Source: Cupriavidus sp. BIS7
Lineage (GTDB): Bacteria; Pseudomonadota; Gammaproteobacteria; Burkholderiales; Burkholderiaceae
Length of the DNA: 64,000 nt
Assembly (NCBI RefSeq): GCF_000292345.1
Contig: NZ_ALOU01000022.1
Location: 51,736-115,735, forward strand
Direction of reading: 5' to 3'
Below the pieces are notes generated by a model. That model had not been told where the DNA came from, searched no databases, and saw only the letters and a list, made by a program, of their open reading frames with translations. Below are positions 33,056 to 42,650 of this stretch, piece after piece. The first letter of the stretch is position 1; every line of letters begins with the position of its first letter. Made by a program: the position numbers and the translations under genes.

Positions 33056-33523
33056 ATGAAAAAAGTGAGGAAAACGGCTCGCCAGCTTCTGCTCGACAAG
33101 CCTCGCGATGTCATCGCCGTCGGCCCGGACGATTCGGTGCTGACGGCGCTCCGCCTGATGGTAGACAAGGACATCAGCACGGTGCTGGTCATGCAGGGAG
33201 AAAGCCTGGCCGGCATCCTCTCCCAGCGGGACTATTCCCACAAAGTTGAACTCGCCGGCCGCACGGCTGCGGACACGAAGGTGAGTGAGATCATGACCAC
33301 GCAAGTGATCTGCGTGGGACCAGATACTGCCTGCGACCAGTGCCTGGCGCTGATGCACACCCGGCGTATCCGGCATCTGCCGGTTCTGGAAGCGCAGCGG
33401 GTCCTCGGCGTGATCTCGAACGGCGATGTGCTGGAAGAACTGATCCGCGAAGACGAACACTTTATCCAGGACCTTGAGCACGACCTCTTCCAGATAACCG
33501 TGGACACCGGCGGCTGCTACTAG
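33056..33523 (+). CDS. CBS-domain protein
   Basis: 155 residues from the ATG at 33056 (CTGGAG upstream), essentially a Bateman module: CBS1 (DVIAVGPDDSVLTALRLMVDKDISTVLVM, GILSQRDYSHKV) and CBS2 (QVICVGPDTACDQCLALMHTRRIRHLPVL, GVISNGDVLEELI). Such stand-alone pairs bind adenine nucleotides (AMP, ATP, NADH or SAM) and tune partner proteins. It is 54 bases upstream of the GntP permease and likely co-transcribed with it and the CoA-transferase, so it may couple uptake to energy state. The C-terminal tail (LEHDLFQITVDTGGCY) is unassigned. Confidence 0.9.
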   Translation: MKKVRKTARQLLLDKPRDVIAVGPDDSVLTALRLMVDKDISTVLVMQGESLAGILSQRDYSHKVELAGRTAADTKVSEIMTTQVICVGPDTACDQCLALMHTRRIRHLPVLEAQRVLGVISNGDVLEELIREDEHFIQDLEHDLFQITVDTGGCY

Positions 33524-33577
33524 CCGTAACAGCAAACCGGCCGGGCTGTCCGGCTCATCGCCAAGAAGGAGAACAAC

Positions 33578-34972
33578 GTGCTGAGTTTCCTGATCGTCGT
33601 GGCCGCCCTTGTCCTGCTCATGTTCGTGGCCTATCGCGGCTTCAGCGTCATCCTGTTCGCGCCGGTTGCCGCGCTGGGCGCCGTCCTGCTGACCGACCCA
33701 TCCCTGGTGCCGCCGATGTTCTCGGGCGTGTTCATGGACAAGATGGTCGGCTTCGTCAAGCTGTACTTCCCGGTCTTCCTGCTGGGGGCGGTATTCGGCA
33801 AGACGATTGAACTCTCCGGCTTTTCCAAATCGATCGTATCGGCGGTGATCGGACTGGTCGGACGCGAGCGGGCAATGCTGTCGATCGTGGCGGTTTGCGC
33901 GATCCTGACCTACGGCGGCGTTTCGCTGTTCGTCGTGGTATTCGCGGTCTACCCGTTTGCCGCCGAGATGTTCCGCCAGGGCAACATCCCCAAGCGGCTG
34001 ATTCCCGGCACGATTGCGCTGGGCGCGTTCACGTTCACGATGGATTCGCTTCCCGGCACCCCGCAGATCCAGAACATCATCCCGACCACCTTTTTCAACA
34101 CGGACACATGGGCAGCCCCGTGGCTCGGCCTGATCGGCACAGTCTTCATCCTGGTGACGGGACTCGGCTATCTCAACTGGCGCCGGCGCACGGCGGCCTC
34201 CGCCGGGGAAGGCTATGGCGAAGGGCATACCAATGAACCCGAGGCTTTCGAGCATGGCAAGCTTGCGAATCCGTGGATTGCCCTGCTTCCGCTCGTGCTG
34301 GTCGGCGTACTGAACAAGGTATTCACCGACGCCATCCCGCACTTCTATGGCAAGACCCATGAGTTCACGCTTGCAGGCGCCACCAAACCGATCACCACGG
34401 AAGTCTCCAAGATTGCTGCGATCTGGGCGGTGGAAGGCGCTCTGCTCGTGGGCATCATCGCGGTACTGGTACTGGCCTTCAAGCCGGTGAGCCAGAAATT
34501 TGCCGAAGGCTCCAAGGCGGCGGTGGCCGGTTCGCTGCTGGCATCGATGAACACCGCGTCCGAATATGGTTTCGGCGCGGTAATCGCGGGCCTGCCGGGC
34601 TTCCTTATCGTGGCCGACGCGCTCAAGTCGATTCCCAATCCACTGATCAACGAAGCAATCACGGTGACCGCGCTGGCCGGTATCACCGGCTCGGCCTCGG
34701 GCGGCATGAGCATTGCGCTTGCCGCGATGGCCGACAACTTCATCGCGGCGGCGCACAGCGCCGGCATTCCGCTGGAGGTACTCCACCGCGTTGCCTCGAT
34801 GGCCAGCGGCGGGATGGACACGCTGCCTCACAACGGTGCCGTTATCACGCTGCTGGCGGTGACCGGGCTCACGCACCGCCAGTCCTACGGCGATATCTTC
34901 GCGGTCACCTGCATCAAGACGATGGCCGTGTTCATTGCCATAGCCTTCTACTACCTGACCGGTATCTACTGA
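33578..34972 (+). CDS. GntP-family permease, probably for hydroxybutyrate or a related acid
   Basis: 464 residues, starting with GTG at 33578 that has AAGGAG five bases upstream. About 12 hydrophobic segments spread over the whole length with GntP-type motifs ([90 protein letters not shown]). GntP members import gluconate and other small hydroxy or keto acids with protons. Placement eight bases before a 3-ketoacid CoA-transferase and near a thiolase suggests D-3-hydroxybutyrate or acetoacetate; that assignment is by context. Confidence 0.88.
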   Translation: MLSFLIVVAALVLLMFVAYRGFSVILFAPVAALGAVLLTDPSLVPPMFSGVFMDKMVGFVKLYFPVFLLGAVFGKTIELSGFSKSIVSAVIGLVGRERAMLSIVAVCAILTYGGVSLFVVVFAVYPFAAEMFRQGNIPKRLIPGTIALGAFTFTMDSLPGTPQIQNIIPTTFFNTDTWAAPWLGLIGTVFILVTGLGYLNWRRRTAASAGEGYGEGHTNEPEAFEHGKLANPWIALLPLVLVGVLNKVFTDAIPHFYGKTHEFTLAGATKPITTEVSKIAAIWAVEGALLVGIIAVLVLAFKPVSQKFAEGSKAAVAGSLLASMNTASEYGFGAVIAGLPGFLIVADALKSIPNPLINEAITVTALAGITGSASGGMSIALAAMADNFIAAAHSAGIPLEVLHRVASMASGGMDTLPHNGAVITLLAVTGLTHRQSYGDIFAVTCIKTMAVFIAIAFYYLTGIY

Positions 34973-34980
34973 GGCGACAG

Positions 34981-36981
34981 ATGATGAATACGCAATCCGA
35001 CACGGCTGCGGCCGTCATCTCACGCGAGAATGGCAAGCTGGTGCAGGTGCAGGACGCCGTGCGCCTGATTCGCGATGGCGATACGGTGGCGACCAGCGGC
35101 TTCGTCGGCATCGGCTTCGCGGAAGAGATCGCCCTTGCGGTCCAGGAGCGCTACCTGGCGCAAGCCGACGACGCACCCGCGCGCCCCGCCAACCTGACAC
35201 TCGTCTACGCGGCCGGACAGGGCGACGGCAAGGACAAGGGGCTGAACCACTTCGCCCTGCCTGGACTTGTGAAGCGCGTCATCGGCGGACACTGGGGCCT
35301 GGTGCCGGAACTCCAGCGGCTTGCAGTGAGCAATCAGATCGAAGCCTACAACCTGCCTCAGGGCGTAATCACGCACCTGTTCCGCGATATTGCCGCCGGC
35401 AAGCCCGGCCTGCTTACGCGAGTCGGCCTTGGTACCTTTGTCGATCCGCGCTTTGGCGGTGGCAAGCTGAACGAGCGCACCACCGAGGATCTGGTCGAAC
35501 TGATGCGAATCGGCGAGGAGGACTATCTCTTCTACAAGGCATTTCCCATCCATGTCGCCATCGTGCGCGGCACCACCGCCGATCCGGACGGCAACATCAC
35601 CATGGAGCGCGAAGCCCTGACGCTGGAAGGCCTTGCGATCGCCATGGCTGCACACAATTGCGGTGGCCTGGTCATCGCGCAGGTCGAACGCATCGCCGAA
35701 CGGGGCACTCTCAATCCGCGGCAAGTGAAGATCCCTGGCGTGCTGGTGGACTGCGTGGTGCAGGCCCGGCCGGAGAATCACAAGCAGACTTTCGCCACGG
35801 CCTACAGTCCGGCCTTCTCGGGAGAGCTCCGCGTGCCGGCGAGCAGCGTCCCACACATGCAGATGAATGAGCGCAAGGTGATCGCACGGCGGGCGGCGAT
35901 GGAATTGCGGCCCCATGGCGTGGTGAACCTCGGTATCGGCATGCCGGAGGGCATCGCCAGCGTCGCCAACGAGGAAGGCATTCTCGACCTCGTGTTATTG
36001 ACTGCCGAGCCGGGCGTCATCGGGGGGATACCTGCGGGCGGCATGGACTTTGGCGCGGCGGTCAATCCGCAGGCCATTATCGACCAGCCCTACCAGTTCG
36101 ACTTCTATGACGGCGGCGGACTGGACGTCGCGTTCCTTGGCCTGGCTCAGGCGGACCGCATGGGGAACCTGAACGTGTCCAGGTTCGGGCCACGCCTGGC
36201 GGGTGCCGGCGGCTTTATCAATATCAGCCAGAGCGCGAGGAAGGTCGTGTTTGTCGGCACGTTCATGGCGGGCTGCGGCGAGATCGCGATTGAAGAAGGC
36301 AAGCTGCACGTCCGCCGCGATGGCAAGGCAACCAAGTTTGTGCAGGAGGTGGAGCACTGTACCTTCTCCGGCCCCTATGCGGCCGCGGCCGGCAAGCCTG
36401 TGCTCTATATCACCGAGCGCTGCGTGTTCCGGCTGGGCCCGCAAGGGATGGAGCTCATCGAGATTGCCCCGGGCGTGGATCTGGAGCGCGACATCCTCGC
36501 CAAGATGGACTTCACCCCCATCATCCACGCGCCGGTGCCTATGGACGCGCGAATCTTCCTGCCCGAGCCCATGGGGCTACGCGCCGACGTGATGCGTGTA
36601 CCGATGGAATCCCGCTTCAACTACAACGGTGCGATCAACGTCCTGTTCATCAACTTCGAGCGGCTTGAAGTGAAGCGGCTGGACGACGTCGAGGCAATCC
36701 GGGCACATGTCATCCGCATTTGCGAGCCGCTGGGTCACAAGGTGTACGCGGTGATCAACTACGAGGGGTTCGAGCTGGATCGAGACGTCGAAGATGCCTA
36801 CACGGCAATGGTCGAGGAGGTGGTGAATCGCTACTACCTCCGCGTGACCCGCTTTGCCACCAGCGCATTCATGCGCGCCAGGCTGGGCGACACGCTTGCC
36901 CGCCGCGGCCTGGCGCCATCGGTCTACCAGAGCGAGGCCGAAGCGAAGGCAAGCTTGCACGACCAGCCTGCAAGCCAATAG
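34981..36981 (+). CDS. Fused acyl-CoA:acetate/3-ketoacid CoA-transferase
   Basis: 666 residues. Family I CoA-transferase with alpha and beta halves in one chain: alpha from about residue 20 ([24 protein letters not shown]), beta from about 297 ([30 protein letters not shown]). The catalytic Glu343 lies in [10 protein letters not shown] and would carry the glutamyl-CoA intermediate. Compared with YdiF-type enzymes (about 530 residues) there is an extra C-terminal region of some 100+ residues (after [14 protein letters not shown]) seen in a subgroup of these proteins. It activates acetoacetate or a short acid using acetyl- or succinyl-CoA. Last gene of the CBS-GntP unit; its 3' end overlaps the convergent gene by 58 bases. 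Confidence 0.92.
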   Translation: MMNTQSDTAAAVISRENGKLVQVQDAVRLIRDGDTVATSGFVGIGFAEEIALAVQERYLAQADDAPARPANLTLVYAAGQGDGKDKGLNHFALPGLVKRVIGGHWGLVPELQRLAVSNQIEAYNLPQGVITHLFRDIAAGKPGLLTRVGLGTFVDPRFGGGKLNERTTEDLVELMRIGEEDYLFYKAFPIHVAIVRGTTADPDGNITMEREALTLEGLAIAMAAHNCGGLVIAQVERIAERGTLNPRQVKIPGVLVDCVVQARPENHKQTFATAYSPAFSGELRVPASSVPHMQMNERKVIARRAAMELRPHGVVNLGIGMPEGIASVANEEGILDLVLLTAEPGVIGGIPAGGMDFGAAVNPQAIIDQPYQFDFYDGGGLDVAFLGLAQADRMGNLNVSRFGPRLAGAGGFINISQSARKVVFVGTFMAGCGEIAIEEGKLHVRRDGKATKFVQEVEHCTFSGPYAAAAGKPVLYITERCVFRLGPQGMELIEIAPGVDLERDILAKMDFTPIIHAPVPMDARIFLPEPMGLRADVMRVPMESRFNYNGAINVLFINFERLEVKRLDDVEAIRAHVIRICEPLGHKVYAVINYEGFELDRDVEDAYTAMVEEVVNRYYLRVTRFATSAFMRARLGDTLARRGLAPSVYQSEAEAKASLHDQPASQ

Positions 36982-37511
36982 GCACCGGTCTGAGCCTGCC
37001 AGTTCATGGCAGCAGTGAAATGGTGCATCAGCGCGATGCCATGTCTTCCGTGAAGCCAGATCTCGTCGGAAACGGCCAACGCGATCAGCCAGGACAGCGT
37101 GACGATGATGAGGTCGCAGCGCCCGCTTTTCCACCAATTTAGCGAGTGGCGTCCCGCAATCCATGGGACGCCGAGCGGGTTTGGCCAGTCGGCCAGCAGG
37201 TGCATGACGCCGCCGCAGGCAAAGCCGAATGCCGGCGCCGCCAGCGCATGCGTGCCCAGTGCATAGTATGCCCACAGCAGGAAGCCGATCCACGCGATGC
37301 CCCAGTGCGTCCAGGTCCGATGGGTAATCCACAGGCGACGCGACCTTGACCACCAGGCCACTTCCAGCCAGTCCGGTGCGGTGCTGCCAAGCAGCGCCGC
37401 CACGAAGCCTGCCGCGCTTGCCCACCCTCCACCACCGCACTTCGCGATAACGGAGGCGGCGATGACTGCGGCCGCCCATCCGGTGGCGTGGTGTGCTTTC
37501 CGTGAGGCCAT
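36924..37511 (-). CDS. YdjM/DUF457-like membrane-bound putative hydrolase
   Basis: 195 residues with 4-5 hydrophobic segments. The start [11 protein letters not shown], the STAPDWLEV turn, the HRTWTHWG motif and [22 protein letters not shown] show the conserved His/Asp pattern of the YdjM/DUF457 family (inner-membrane metal-dependent hydrolase-like proteins, LexA-regulated in E. coli). His and Asp residues probably bind a metal at the membrane. Real substrate unknown. Its C-terminus overlaps the CoA-transferase gene tail to tail. Confidence 0.85.
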   Translation of the reverse strand: MASRKAHHATGWAAAVIAASVIAKCGGGGWASAAGFVAALLGSTAPDWLEVAWWSRSRRLWITHRTWTHWGIAWIGFLLWAYYALGTHALAAPAFGFACGGVMHLLADWPNPLGVPWIAGRHSLNWWKSGRCDLIIVTLSWLIALAVSDEIWLHGRHGIALMHHFTAAMNWQAQTGAYWLAGWSCKLAFASASLW

Positions 37512-37644
37512 GATGCGACTGCGCTTGTTTGCCGGTGGTCAGTAAGGGGGCGCAATCTTGGCAGATATGGCTGTGAAACGCCAGCGCCAGGCATCGCGCT
37601 CGTTGCGGCGTCTTGTTATGCCGACACCGGCGGCTCGGTCCGGT

Positions 37645-38454
37645 CTAGTACTCGCCCAGCAGCCAGCCGCTGATATACGCGAAATACTCGCGTAGCCAGG
37701 CGTTGTAGCGGATGTAAAGCGGTGTGGGCGCGGCCGCGCCGGACACCGAGGCAAAGCCGGCCTTGCGAGCAATGCGTTCCGCGCGCATCAGGTGGAAGTC
37801 GCTGGTCACCACAATCACCGGATCGGTTGTGCGGATACCGTGCTGCACCAGCAACTGGCGGCTGAAGTGCATGTTCTCGGCGGTGCTGGTGCTGCGATCC
37901 TCACGGATCAGGCGATCCGGGGCCAGTCCATGAGCCAGCAGGTAATCCCCCATGATGCCGGCCTCGGTGCACGGCAGTCGGCCGAAATCCTGGCCACCGC
38001 TGACAACTACCGCGGCCTCCGGGAATCGGCGCGCCTGTTGCAAACCATCGTCGAGCCGGGCCGCAAGCGTGGGCGACACCTCGCAGTTAGGCGAACCCGA
38101 ACCGAGAATGATGATGGCCGATGGCATCGCCCCCGCCGAAGCCTTCGGCGCGAGACTGGCAATATCGTGGCGCATGAACTGGAAGAACAGCGCCAGGCTG
38201 CCCAGCCACGCAATCAGCGCCACCCAGCCGGCACGCCAGAGCCATTGACGCCACGGTTGCGCGGCGCGCCACCGGGCAACGGTGTCCCAGCGCCAGGCCA
38301 GACCCATCAAGGCGATGCCAAGTACGCCGGGCAGCACGATGCCAAAGTTGAACAATCCCCGCAGCATCAGCACCAGGCCATCGCCAACCAACAAGGCACC
38401 CACAACAGCCATGGCCAGCCGCCATCCCGGCAAGCCACCTCGCATCTCACTCAT
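37645..38454 (-). CDS. YdcF/SanA-like DUF218 membrane protein
   Basis: 269 residues from the ATG at 38454. Two to four N-terminal membrane segments (AMAVVGALLVGDGLVLML; VLPGVLGIALMGLAW; LWRAGWVALIAWLGSLALFFQF) precede a DUF218 domain: SAIIILGSGSPNCEVSPTLAARLDDGLQQARR, VVVSGGQDFG, EDRSTSTAENMHFSRQLL, VIVVTSDFHLMRAERIARKAG. DUF218 proteins (YdcF, SanA, ElyC) bind a nucleotide-like ligand or act in envelope biogenesis. Single gene, same direction as the downstream hydrolase. Confidence 0.9.
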   Translation of the reverse strand: MSEMRGGLPGWRLAMAVVGALLVGDGLVLMLRGLFNFGIVLPGVLGIALMGLAWRWDTVARWRAAQPWRQWLWRAGWVALIAWLGSLALFFQFMRHDIASLAPKASAGAMPSAIIILGSGSPNCEVSPTLAARLDDGLQQARRFPEAAVVVSGGQDFGRLPCTEAGIMGDYLLAHGLAPDRLIREDRSTSTAENMHFSRQLLVQHGIRTTDPVIVVTSDFHLMRAERIARKAGFASVSGAAAPTPLYIRYNAWLREYFAYISGWLLGEY

Positions 38455-38612
38455 CACCCATGCAAAAGTTGTCCTGAGACCCTCAATGCTACGCGCTCTG
38501 CGGAGTGCCGGACAGCCCGGGGCCACGGGGCCACCGGGCCGGCGGCAGGAATCGTATCCGCCAGATGCCGGCCGTCGTCGGGTGGCGCGAGAAGATCTTC
38601 GGACCGGGCGCG

Positions 38613-39083
38613 CTACTTGATGCCAAACACGCGATCAAGTGAGAGCGCGCCGGCGCCGCGGCCTATCAGGAACAGCTGCAGCGCGGCCCACGTCAGGTGA
38701 GTCGGCCACGCATCGGGGTAGACAAAGATCTCGATAACCAGCGTCATGCCCAGCAGCGCCAGCGCCGCCGAACGCGTGAAGAGCCCGAGTACCAGCAGCA
38801 CCGGAAACAGATGCTCGGCATAGGCGGCCAGGTGCGCCGCAAGTTCCGGCGAGACCAGCGGCAGCTTGTATTCCTGTTCGAACAGCGAATAGGTGCTGTC
38901 CTTGATCGTCAGCAGCCCGGTGACTTTGGTGCGCCCGGACAGGAAGAAGACCGAGGCAATCGCCAGGCGTGCCAGCAATGCCAGCAATGAATCGCTGATC
39001 AGCCGTGAAGCGTGCGTGGTGATGCGGGCCCAGAGCGTGGTATCGGCCGGCGCCTTCGATTCGGTGTGGGAAATATCGAACAT
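38613..39083 (-). CDS. DoxX-family membrane protein, last gene of the bufferin operon
   Basis: 156 residues with four helices: [59 protein letters not shown], and [20 protein letters not shown]. This is a DoxX fold (small subunit of quinol oxidase-like proteins). A DoxX gene is often the fourth gene of DUF2282-DUF692-DUF2063 operons (the HvfD position). It starts 15 bases after the DUF2063 gene. Its role is unknown; membrane redox help for peptide maturation or metal handling is an inference. Confidence 0.9.
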   Translation of the reverse strand: MFDISHTESKAPADTTLWARITTHASRLISDSLLALLARLAIASVFFLSGRTKVTGLLTIKDSTYSLFEQEYKLPLVSPELAAHLAAYAEHLFPVLLVLGLFTRSAALALLGMTLVIEIFVYPDAWPTHLTWAALQLFLIGRGAGALSLDRVFGIK

Positions 39084-39098
39084 GGCAATCCTCTGTGC

Positions 39099-39869
39099 TC
39101 AGTGAATGTCAACAAACACGCGTGCGCCGATCAACATGGCCAGCATGTGGCCGATGTCGATACCCGGTTCCGCGTCGATGGCGATCTGGCTGGCGGCCTG
39201 CAGGTCATTGCCAGCGGCACAGGCATCCAGGAATGCGCACATGCCCCGGCTGGCACGCTGCCAGACCACGCCGCCGTCCGGCCGGGTCAGCAAGGCGCCC
39301 TCCCCGGTCCATTCCAGCTCGCCATCCAGCGCGCGCAGTTCCCGATTGGCCTGCCAGATCGAATACGCCGGCGTCTCGAACCAGCGCCAGCGCACGCTGG
39401 CACCGGGGCGCAACACCGCTTGCAGCAGGTCTGCACCGGCCAGCCCCGCAAACGCCGATGCGTCCAGCGCCATGTCGTCGGCCGCCACGTGCGATTCGAT
39501 CCAGAGCCTGTCCAGCCTGGCCACGTCCGCCAGATACGGCAACTCCGACGCAGGTTCGAAGCCTGAGAGAAAGTCGGCAAACCCGTTGCCGTAATCGATC
39601 AGGCAAACACTGCCGGGGGGCTCGGCACACGCATAAACAAGAGCCGCCGCGCGGAACCAGTCCTCCCCCACCAGCCGCACGACGGTCGGGAAATTGGCCG
39701 CCAGCGCATCCACGCAGCCCTTGAGTACGGTATTGCGATAGACCTTGAAGCCCGGTTGGCTCGTCAGTTCAATCAGCGGCGGAGCGCTGCCGTCCGTCGC
39801 GTAGAGCGCGCGCAGGAAGTCGTGCTGATAGCTGTTTCCGTTGGCGTTGGCGTTGGAATTGGCGTTCAT
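39099..39869 (-). CDS. bufC: DUF2063 partner protein of the MNIO enzyme (HvfC/BufC type)
   Basis: 256 residues from the ATG at 39869, overlapping the preceding stop as ATGA. The conserved start [50 protein letters not shown] is typical of DUF2063 (putative DNA-binding by name, but in these operons the recognition partner of DUF692). The second domain includes [10 protein letters not shown] and [13 protein letters not shown]. It should dock the precursor peptide and form a complex with the MNIO enzyme. An oddity: residues 2-12 are a low-complexity [11 protein letters not shown] run encoded by near-perfect 6-base repeats, not part of the fold and prone to slippage. Confidence 0.88.
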   Translation of the reverse strand: MNANSNANANGNSYQHDFLRALYATDGSAPPLIELTSQPGFKVYRNTVLKGCVDALAANFPTVVRLVGEDWFRAAALVYACAEPPGSVCLIDYGNGFADFLSGFEPASELPYLADVARLDRLWIESHVAADDMALDASAFAGLAGADLLQAVLRPGASVRWRWFETPAYSIWQANRELRALDGELEWTGEGALLTRPDGGVVWQRASRGMCAFLDACAAGNDLQAASQIAIDAEPGIDIGHMLAMLIGARVFVDIH

Positions 39870-40702
39870 GGTGTGGCCACCTCCGCAGCCAGGATCTCCT
39901 GCGCACGGTCCCGTTCGGCAAGCAATTCGGCGAAATCGGGAATGTTGCCGTCGCGCTCGATCAGCGTCGGGCGCTCGCCAACGCGCTCCACGAACCGGCG
40001 GTACAGCGCCCATACGGCATCTGCCACCGGCGCGTCGTGGGAATCGATCAGCAGCGCCTCGCCGAGTTCGTCGTCCCGGCTATGCCCGGCCAGATGAATT
40101 TCCCGCACCGCCTCGGCTGGCACACGGGTCAGGTAGTCCCACGCGTCATACCCCATGTTTCGCGCGCTGACATACACGTTGTTGATATCCAGCAGCAGGC
40201 CGCAGCCCGTGCGCCGCACAAGCTCGGCCAGGAAATCGGTCTCGCTCCATTCGTGCCGGTCCATGCGCAGGTAGTGCGACGGGTTCTCCAGCGCAATCGG
40301 GCAGCCCAGTCGATCCTGAACACGGGAGATATTGGCCGCCACCCGCACCAGCCGGTCGGTCGTGCGGGCCACGGGCAGCAGATCGGGCACATAGCGCCCG
40401 TCCAATGTCGACCAGGCCAGGTGTTCCGAAACCAGCATCGGCTCGATCCGGCGCATCAAGCTTTGCAAGCGATCCAGATGGGCCTCGTCCGGCGGTGCAT
40501 CGCCGGCCAGCGAAAGCGACACCCCGTGCAGTGCCACCGGATGGCGTTCGCGGATGGCGTCCAGCCATGCCAGCCGCGGACCTCCCGCCATCAGGTAGTT
40601 CTCGGGATGGACTTCGAACCAGATGCCCGGCGCAGGGCAATACAGGGCGTCGTCAAAGTGCTGAGGCTTGAGCCCAAGCCCCGCACGCGGCATCGCTTTC
40701 AT
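39866..40702 (-). CDS. bufB: DUF692 multinuclear non-heme iron oxidase (MNIO; HvfB/BufB type)
   Basis: 278 residues from the ATG at 40702, preceded by AGGAGG; an earlier ATG at 40720 lacks this signal. TIM-barrel metal ligands typical for DUF692 are visible in order: [70 protein letters not shown] enzymes hold two or three irons and modify Cys residues of a precursor peptide using O2 (for example to thiooxazole in bufferins). It is flanked by the DUF2282 precursor gene (19-base gap) and the DUF2063 partner gene (ATGA overlap), the standard set. Confidence 0.92.
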   Translation of the reverse strand: MKAMPRAGLGLKPQHFDDALYCPAPGIWFEVHPENYLMAGGPRLAWLDAIRERHPVALHGVSLSLAGDAPPDEAHLDRLQSLMRRIEPMLVSEHLAWSTLDGRYVPDLLPVARTTDRLVRVAANISRVQDRLGCPIALENPSHYLRMDRHEWSETDFLAELVRRTGCGLLLDINNVYVSARNMGYDAWDYLTRVPAEAVREIHLAGHSRDDELGEALLIDSHDAPVADAVWALYRRFVERVGERPTLIERDGNIPDFAELLAERDRAQEILAAEVATP

Positions 40703-40721
40703 GGCTGACGGCCTCCTCATC

Positions 40722-41006
40722 TCACATTGGCTTCAGCGAGCCCATGCCGTGAGGCGTCTTGATGCCGGTGCAGGTACCTGCGGGCACGTTCTTGAAGTGG
40801 TCGCCCTGATAGTCAGTCTTCTGGGTGCCTGCGCAGGTGGTGCCCGCGCCGGCCTTGCAGTCGTTCTGGCCAGCCAGCGACACGCCGTAGCACTTCTCCA
40901 TGGCCGGCTTGTCCTTGGCGGGCTGCATCGTACCGGTCTGCGCCAGCGCAACGCCGGAAGTCAGGGCTGCCAGCGTAACGGCGGCTGCGAGCTTGATGGT
41001 ATTCAT
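40722..41006 (-). CDS. bufA1: DUF2282 precursor peptide, bufferin type (HvfA/BufA1-like)
   Basis: 94 residues: a signal peptide (residues 1-22, ending ALA) and a mature part of about 72 residues with four Cys at 39, 50, 58 and 79, in [17 protein letters not shown] and GTCTG settings. This four-Cys layout is the mark of DUF2282/bufferin 1 peptides, which an MNIO enzyme modifies so that they bind copper or other soft metals in the periplasm. It is first in the operon bufA1-bufB-bufC-doxX and is preceded by an ECF-type promoter (41092-41117). Confidence 0.9.
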   Translation of the reverse strand: MNTIKLAAAVTLAALTSGVALAQTGTMQPAKDKPAMEKCYGVSLAGQNDCKAGAGTTCAGTQKTDYQGDHFKNVPAGTCTGIKTPHGMGSLKPM

Positions 41007-41091
41007 GGTGGGACTCCTTGAGAGCGAATGAATGAAAGAAGGTCAGATATCCGTGGCACGTTGTGGGTCCGTCGGATGATCTGTCTGTCAA

Positions 41092-41117
41092 TTCGCAAGG
41101 CGTCCGCGTCCGGTTAC
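41092..41117 (-). promoter_or_regulatory. ECF sigma promoter of the bufferin operon
   Basis: Minus strand GTAACC (41112-41117), 16 bases, CGAA (41092-41095). The spacing and both boxes are identical to those of the divergent promoter at 41152-41177. The motif equals the GTAACC-N16-CGAA type I know for SigF (ECF16) regulons. It leaves a leader of about 80 bases before the bufA1 start. Confidence 0.8.
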
Positions 41118-41151
41118 AGCAGCATCGCGGAATATTTTTTTGCAGCCCGGT

Positions 41152-41177
41152 GTAACCAGACGGGCTGCGCGAACGAA
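41152..41177 (+). promoter_or_regulatory. ECF sigma promoter of the sigma factor gene
   Basis: Plus strand GTAACC (41152-41157), 16 bases, CGAA (41174-41177). Outside the boxes the two divergent copies also share GAC right after the -35 and a T after the -10. It lies 33 bases before the ATG at 41211, so the sigma factor most likely drives its own gene. Confidence 0.8.
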
Positions 41178-41210
41178 TAAAAGAGAACCACATGCTCGCG
41201 GATTGTCGCC

Positions 41211-41885
41211 ATGGGCGCCCTCACATATCATTTCGAAGCGATCGCTCCAGAACTTTCCGACAATGTTGATCGGTCAAACTTTCTTGCAGTCTTCACCCGC
41301 ATGAAGCGAACCCCAGAGCGTGCCGGCATCGAAGCGATGGACGCGGTCGAGCAGCGCCTGCGCGCGCTGATCCTGGCCGGGCTGGATGGCGACCAGGCCG
41401 CCTATCACGCGTTCCTGACCGAACTCACCAGCCGGCTGCGCGCCTTCGTCCGTCGGCGGCTCTATCAGTTGCAGGATGAAGTGGAGGACATCGTCCAGGA
41501 GACGTTGCTTGCGGTGCACAATGCGCGCCATACCTATCGTGCGGAAGAACCGCTGACGGCCTGGGTTTATGCGATCGCCCGCTACAAGCTCCTGGACTTC
41601 CTGCGCAGCCGTTCGCGGCAGGGGGCAACCGAGCCGCTCGACGACCTGGCCGACATCCTTTCCTATAGCGACGAGGCGCCGGCCAACGACGCCAGGCTCG
41701 ATATCAACGGCCTGCTTCAGCAACTGCCCGACAAGCAGCGCCTGCCTATCGTCCATGTGAAGCTTGAGGGCCTGTCGGTGGCGGAAACGGCCCGTCTGAC
41801 GGGGCTGTCCGAATCGGCGGTCAAGGTGGGGATTCACCGCGGCCTGAAAGCCCTGGCCGCCAAAGCACGCTTGTTCACATCATGA
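41211..41885 (+). CDS. sigF: ECF RNA polymerase sigma factor, SigF/ECF16-like
   Basis: Up to 224 residues. Region 2 is clear ([51 protein letters not shown]) and region 4 has the helix-turn-helix ([44 protein letters not shown]). The real start is uncertain: ATG at 41211, 41301 or 41340 all lack a good ribosome-binding site, and the sigma core only begins around 41340. The gene overlaps nrsF (ATGA), the usual sigma/anti-sigma arrangement. It should direct RNA polymerase to GTAACC-N16-CGAA promoters, two of which lie just upstream. In Caulobacter this system answers to chromate, cadmium and copper-type stress. Confidence 0.9.
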   Translation: MGALTYHFEAIAPELSDNVDRSNFLAVFTRMKRTPERAGIEAMDAVEQRLRALILAGLDGDQAAYHAFLTELTSRLRAFVRRRLYQLQDEVEDIVQETLLAVHNARHTYRAEEPLTAWVYAIARYKLLDFLRSRSRQGATEPLDDLADILSYSDEAPANDARLDINGLLQQLPDKQRLPIVHVKLEGLSVAETARLTGLSESAVKVGIHRGLKALAAKARLFTS

Positions 41886-42523
41886 AAACCGACGACCTTG
41901 TTTCCCTGCTGGCTACCGGCATCCGTCCGGTGGACAGGCATGTCATGCGCCGCGCGTTCGTGCGCGCCATCGTCCTTGGCGGTGCCGGGGCGCTGGTCCT
42001 GCTGGCCGCCTTGTACGGCGTACGCCCCGATATCGGGCAGATGCTGGTCACGCCGGTGTTCTGGATCAAGGTGGCGCTGCCGTTTTCGCTAGCGGTGGCG
42101 TCCTTCCTGGTGCTCAAGCGGCTCGTGGTACCGGGTGCGGACGTGGGTACCCGGTGGGCGGTGCCGGCTATGCCGGTGCTTATCGTCTGGATCGGCGCGC
42201 TGGCGGTGCTGGCAAATGCCCCAGACGGAGACCGGCTGCGCCTGATACTCGGCCTGACCTGGAAGAGTTGCCCCTTCAATATCGCCCTTCTCTCGGTGCC
42301 GCTGTTCGTGGCGGTGATCTGGGCCGTGCGCCAGATGGCCCCAACGCGCCTGCGCACGGCTGGCGCCATGGCCGGCCTGCTGGCGAGTTCGGTGGCAACG
42401 GTGGCGTACTGCCTGCATTGCCCGGAAATGGAAGTCCCGTTCTGGGCAGTCTGGTACGTGGTGGGAATGCTTATCCCGGCACTGGCCGGCTGGCTGCTGG
42501 GGCCACGGCTGCTGCGCTGGTAG
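41882..42523 (+). CDS. nrsF: NrsF-type (DUF1109) membrane anti-sigma factor
   Basis: 213 residues with six predicted helices (about 29-45, 55-77, 93-111, 132-150, 160-178, 187-208) and a short cytoplasmic N-terminus ([14 protein letters not shown]) that should hold the sigma factor. DUF1109 hallmark residues Cys130 (KSCPFN) and Cys180 (LHCPEM) are present; in Caulobacter NrsF the equivalent pair is needed to sense metal or redox stress. A third Cys (177) is nearby. Translationally coupled to the sigma gene. Confidence 0.92.
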   Translation: MKTDDLVSLLATGIRPVDRHVMRRAFVRAIVLGGAGALVLLAALYGVRPDIGQMLVTPVFWIKVALPFSLAVASFLVLKRLVVPGADVGTRWAVPAMPVLIVWIGALAVLANAPDGDRLRLILGLTWKSCPFNIALLSVPLFVAVIWAVRQMAPTRLRTAGAMAGLLASSVATVAYCLHCPEMEVPFWAVWYVVGMLIPALAGWLLGPRLLRW

Positions 42524-42650
42524 GGACGTGCGTCCGGACTGTGTGCGGCGGGACACACAGCGTGGCATGGCGGACAGACCGAGTGCCTGCCCCGGTGGAA
42601 ACCTGACCACTACAATGAATGCCACTCGGATCAGCCAGGCGGGAGATGCC

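Noticed and set aside
32897..34876. Minus-strand open frame of 659 codons opposite the CBS and GntP genes
   Set aside because: No domain and shadow-type composition; both plus-strand genes have good starts and family motifs.
41192..41269. A 25-codon reading frame just before the sigma gene
   Set aside because: It starts near the expected transcript start but has no ribosome-binding site and no recognisable peptide pattern; too little evidence for a leader peptide.
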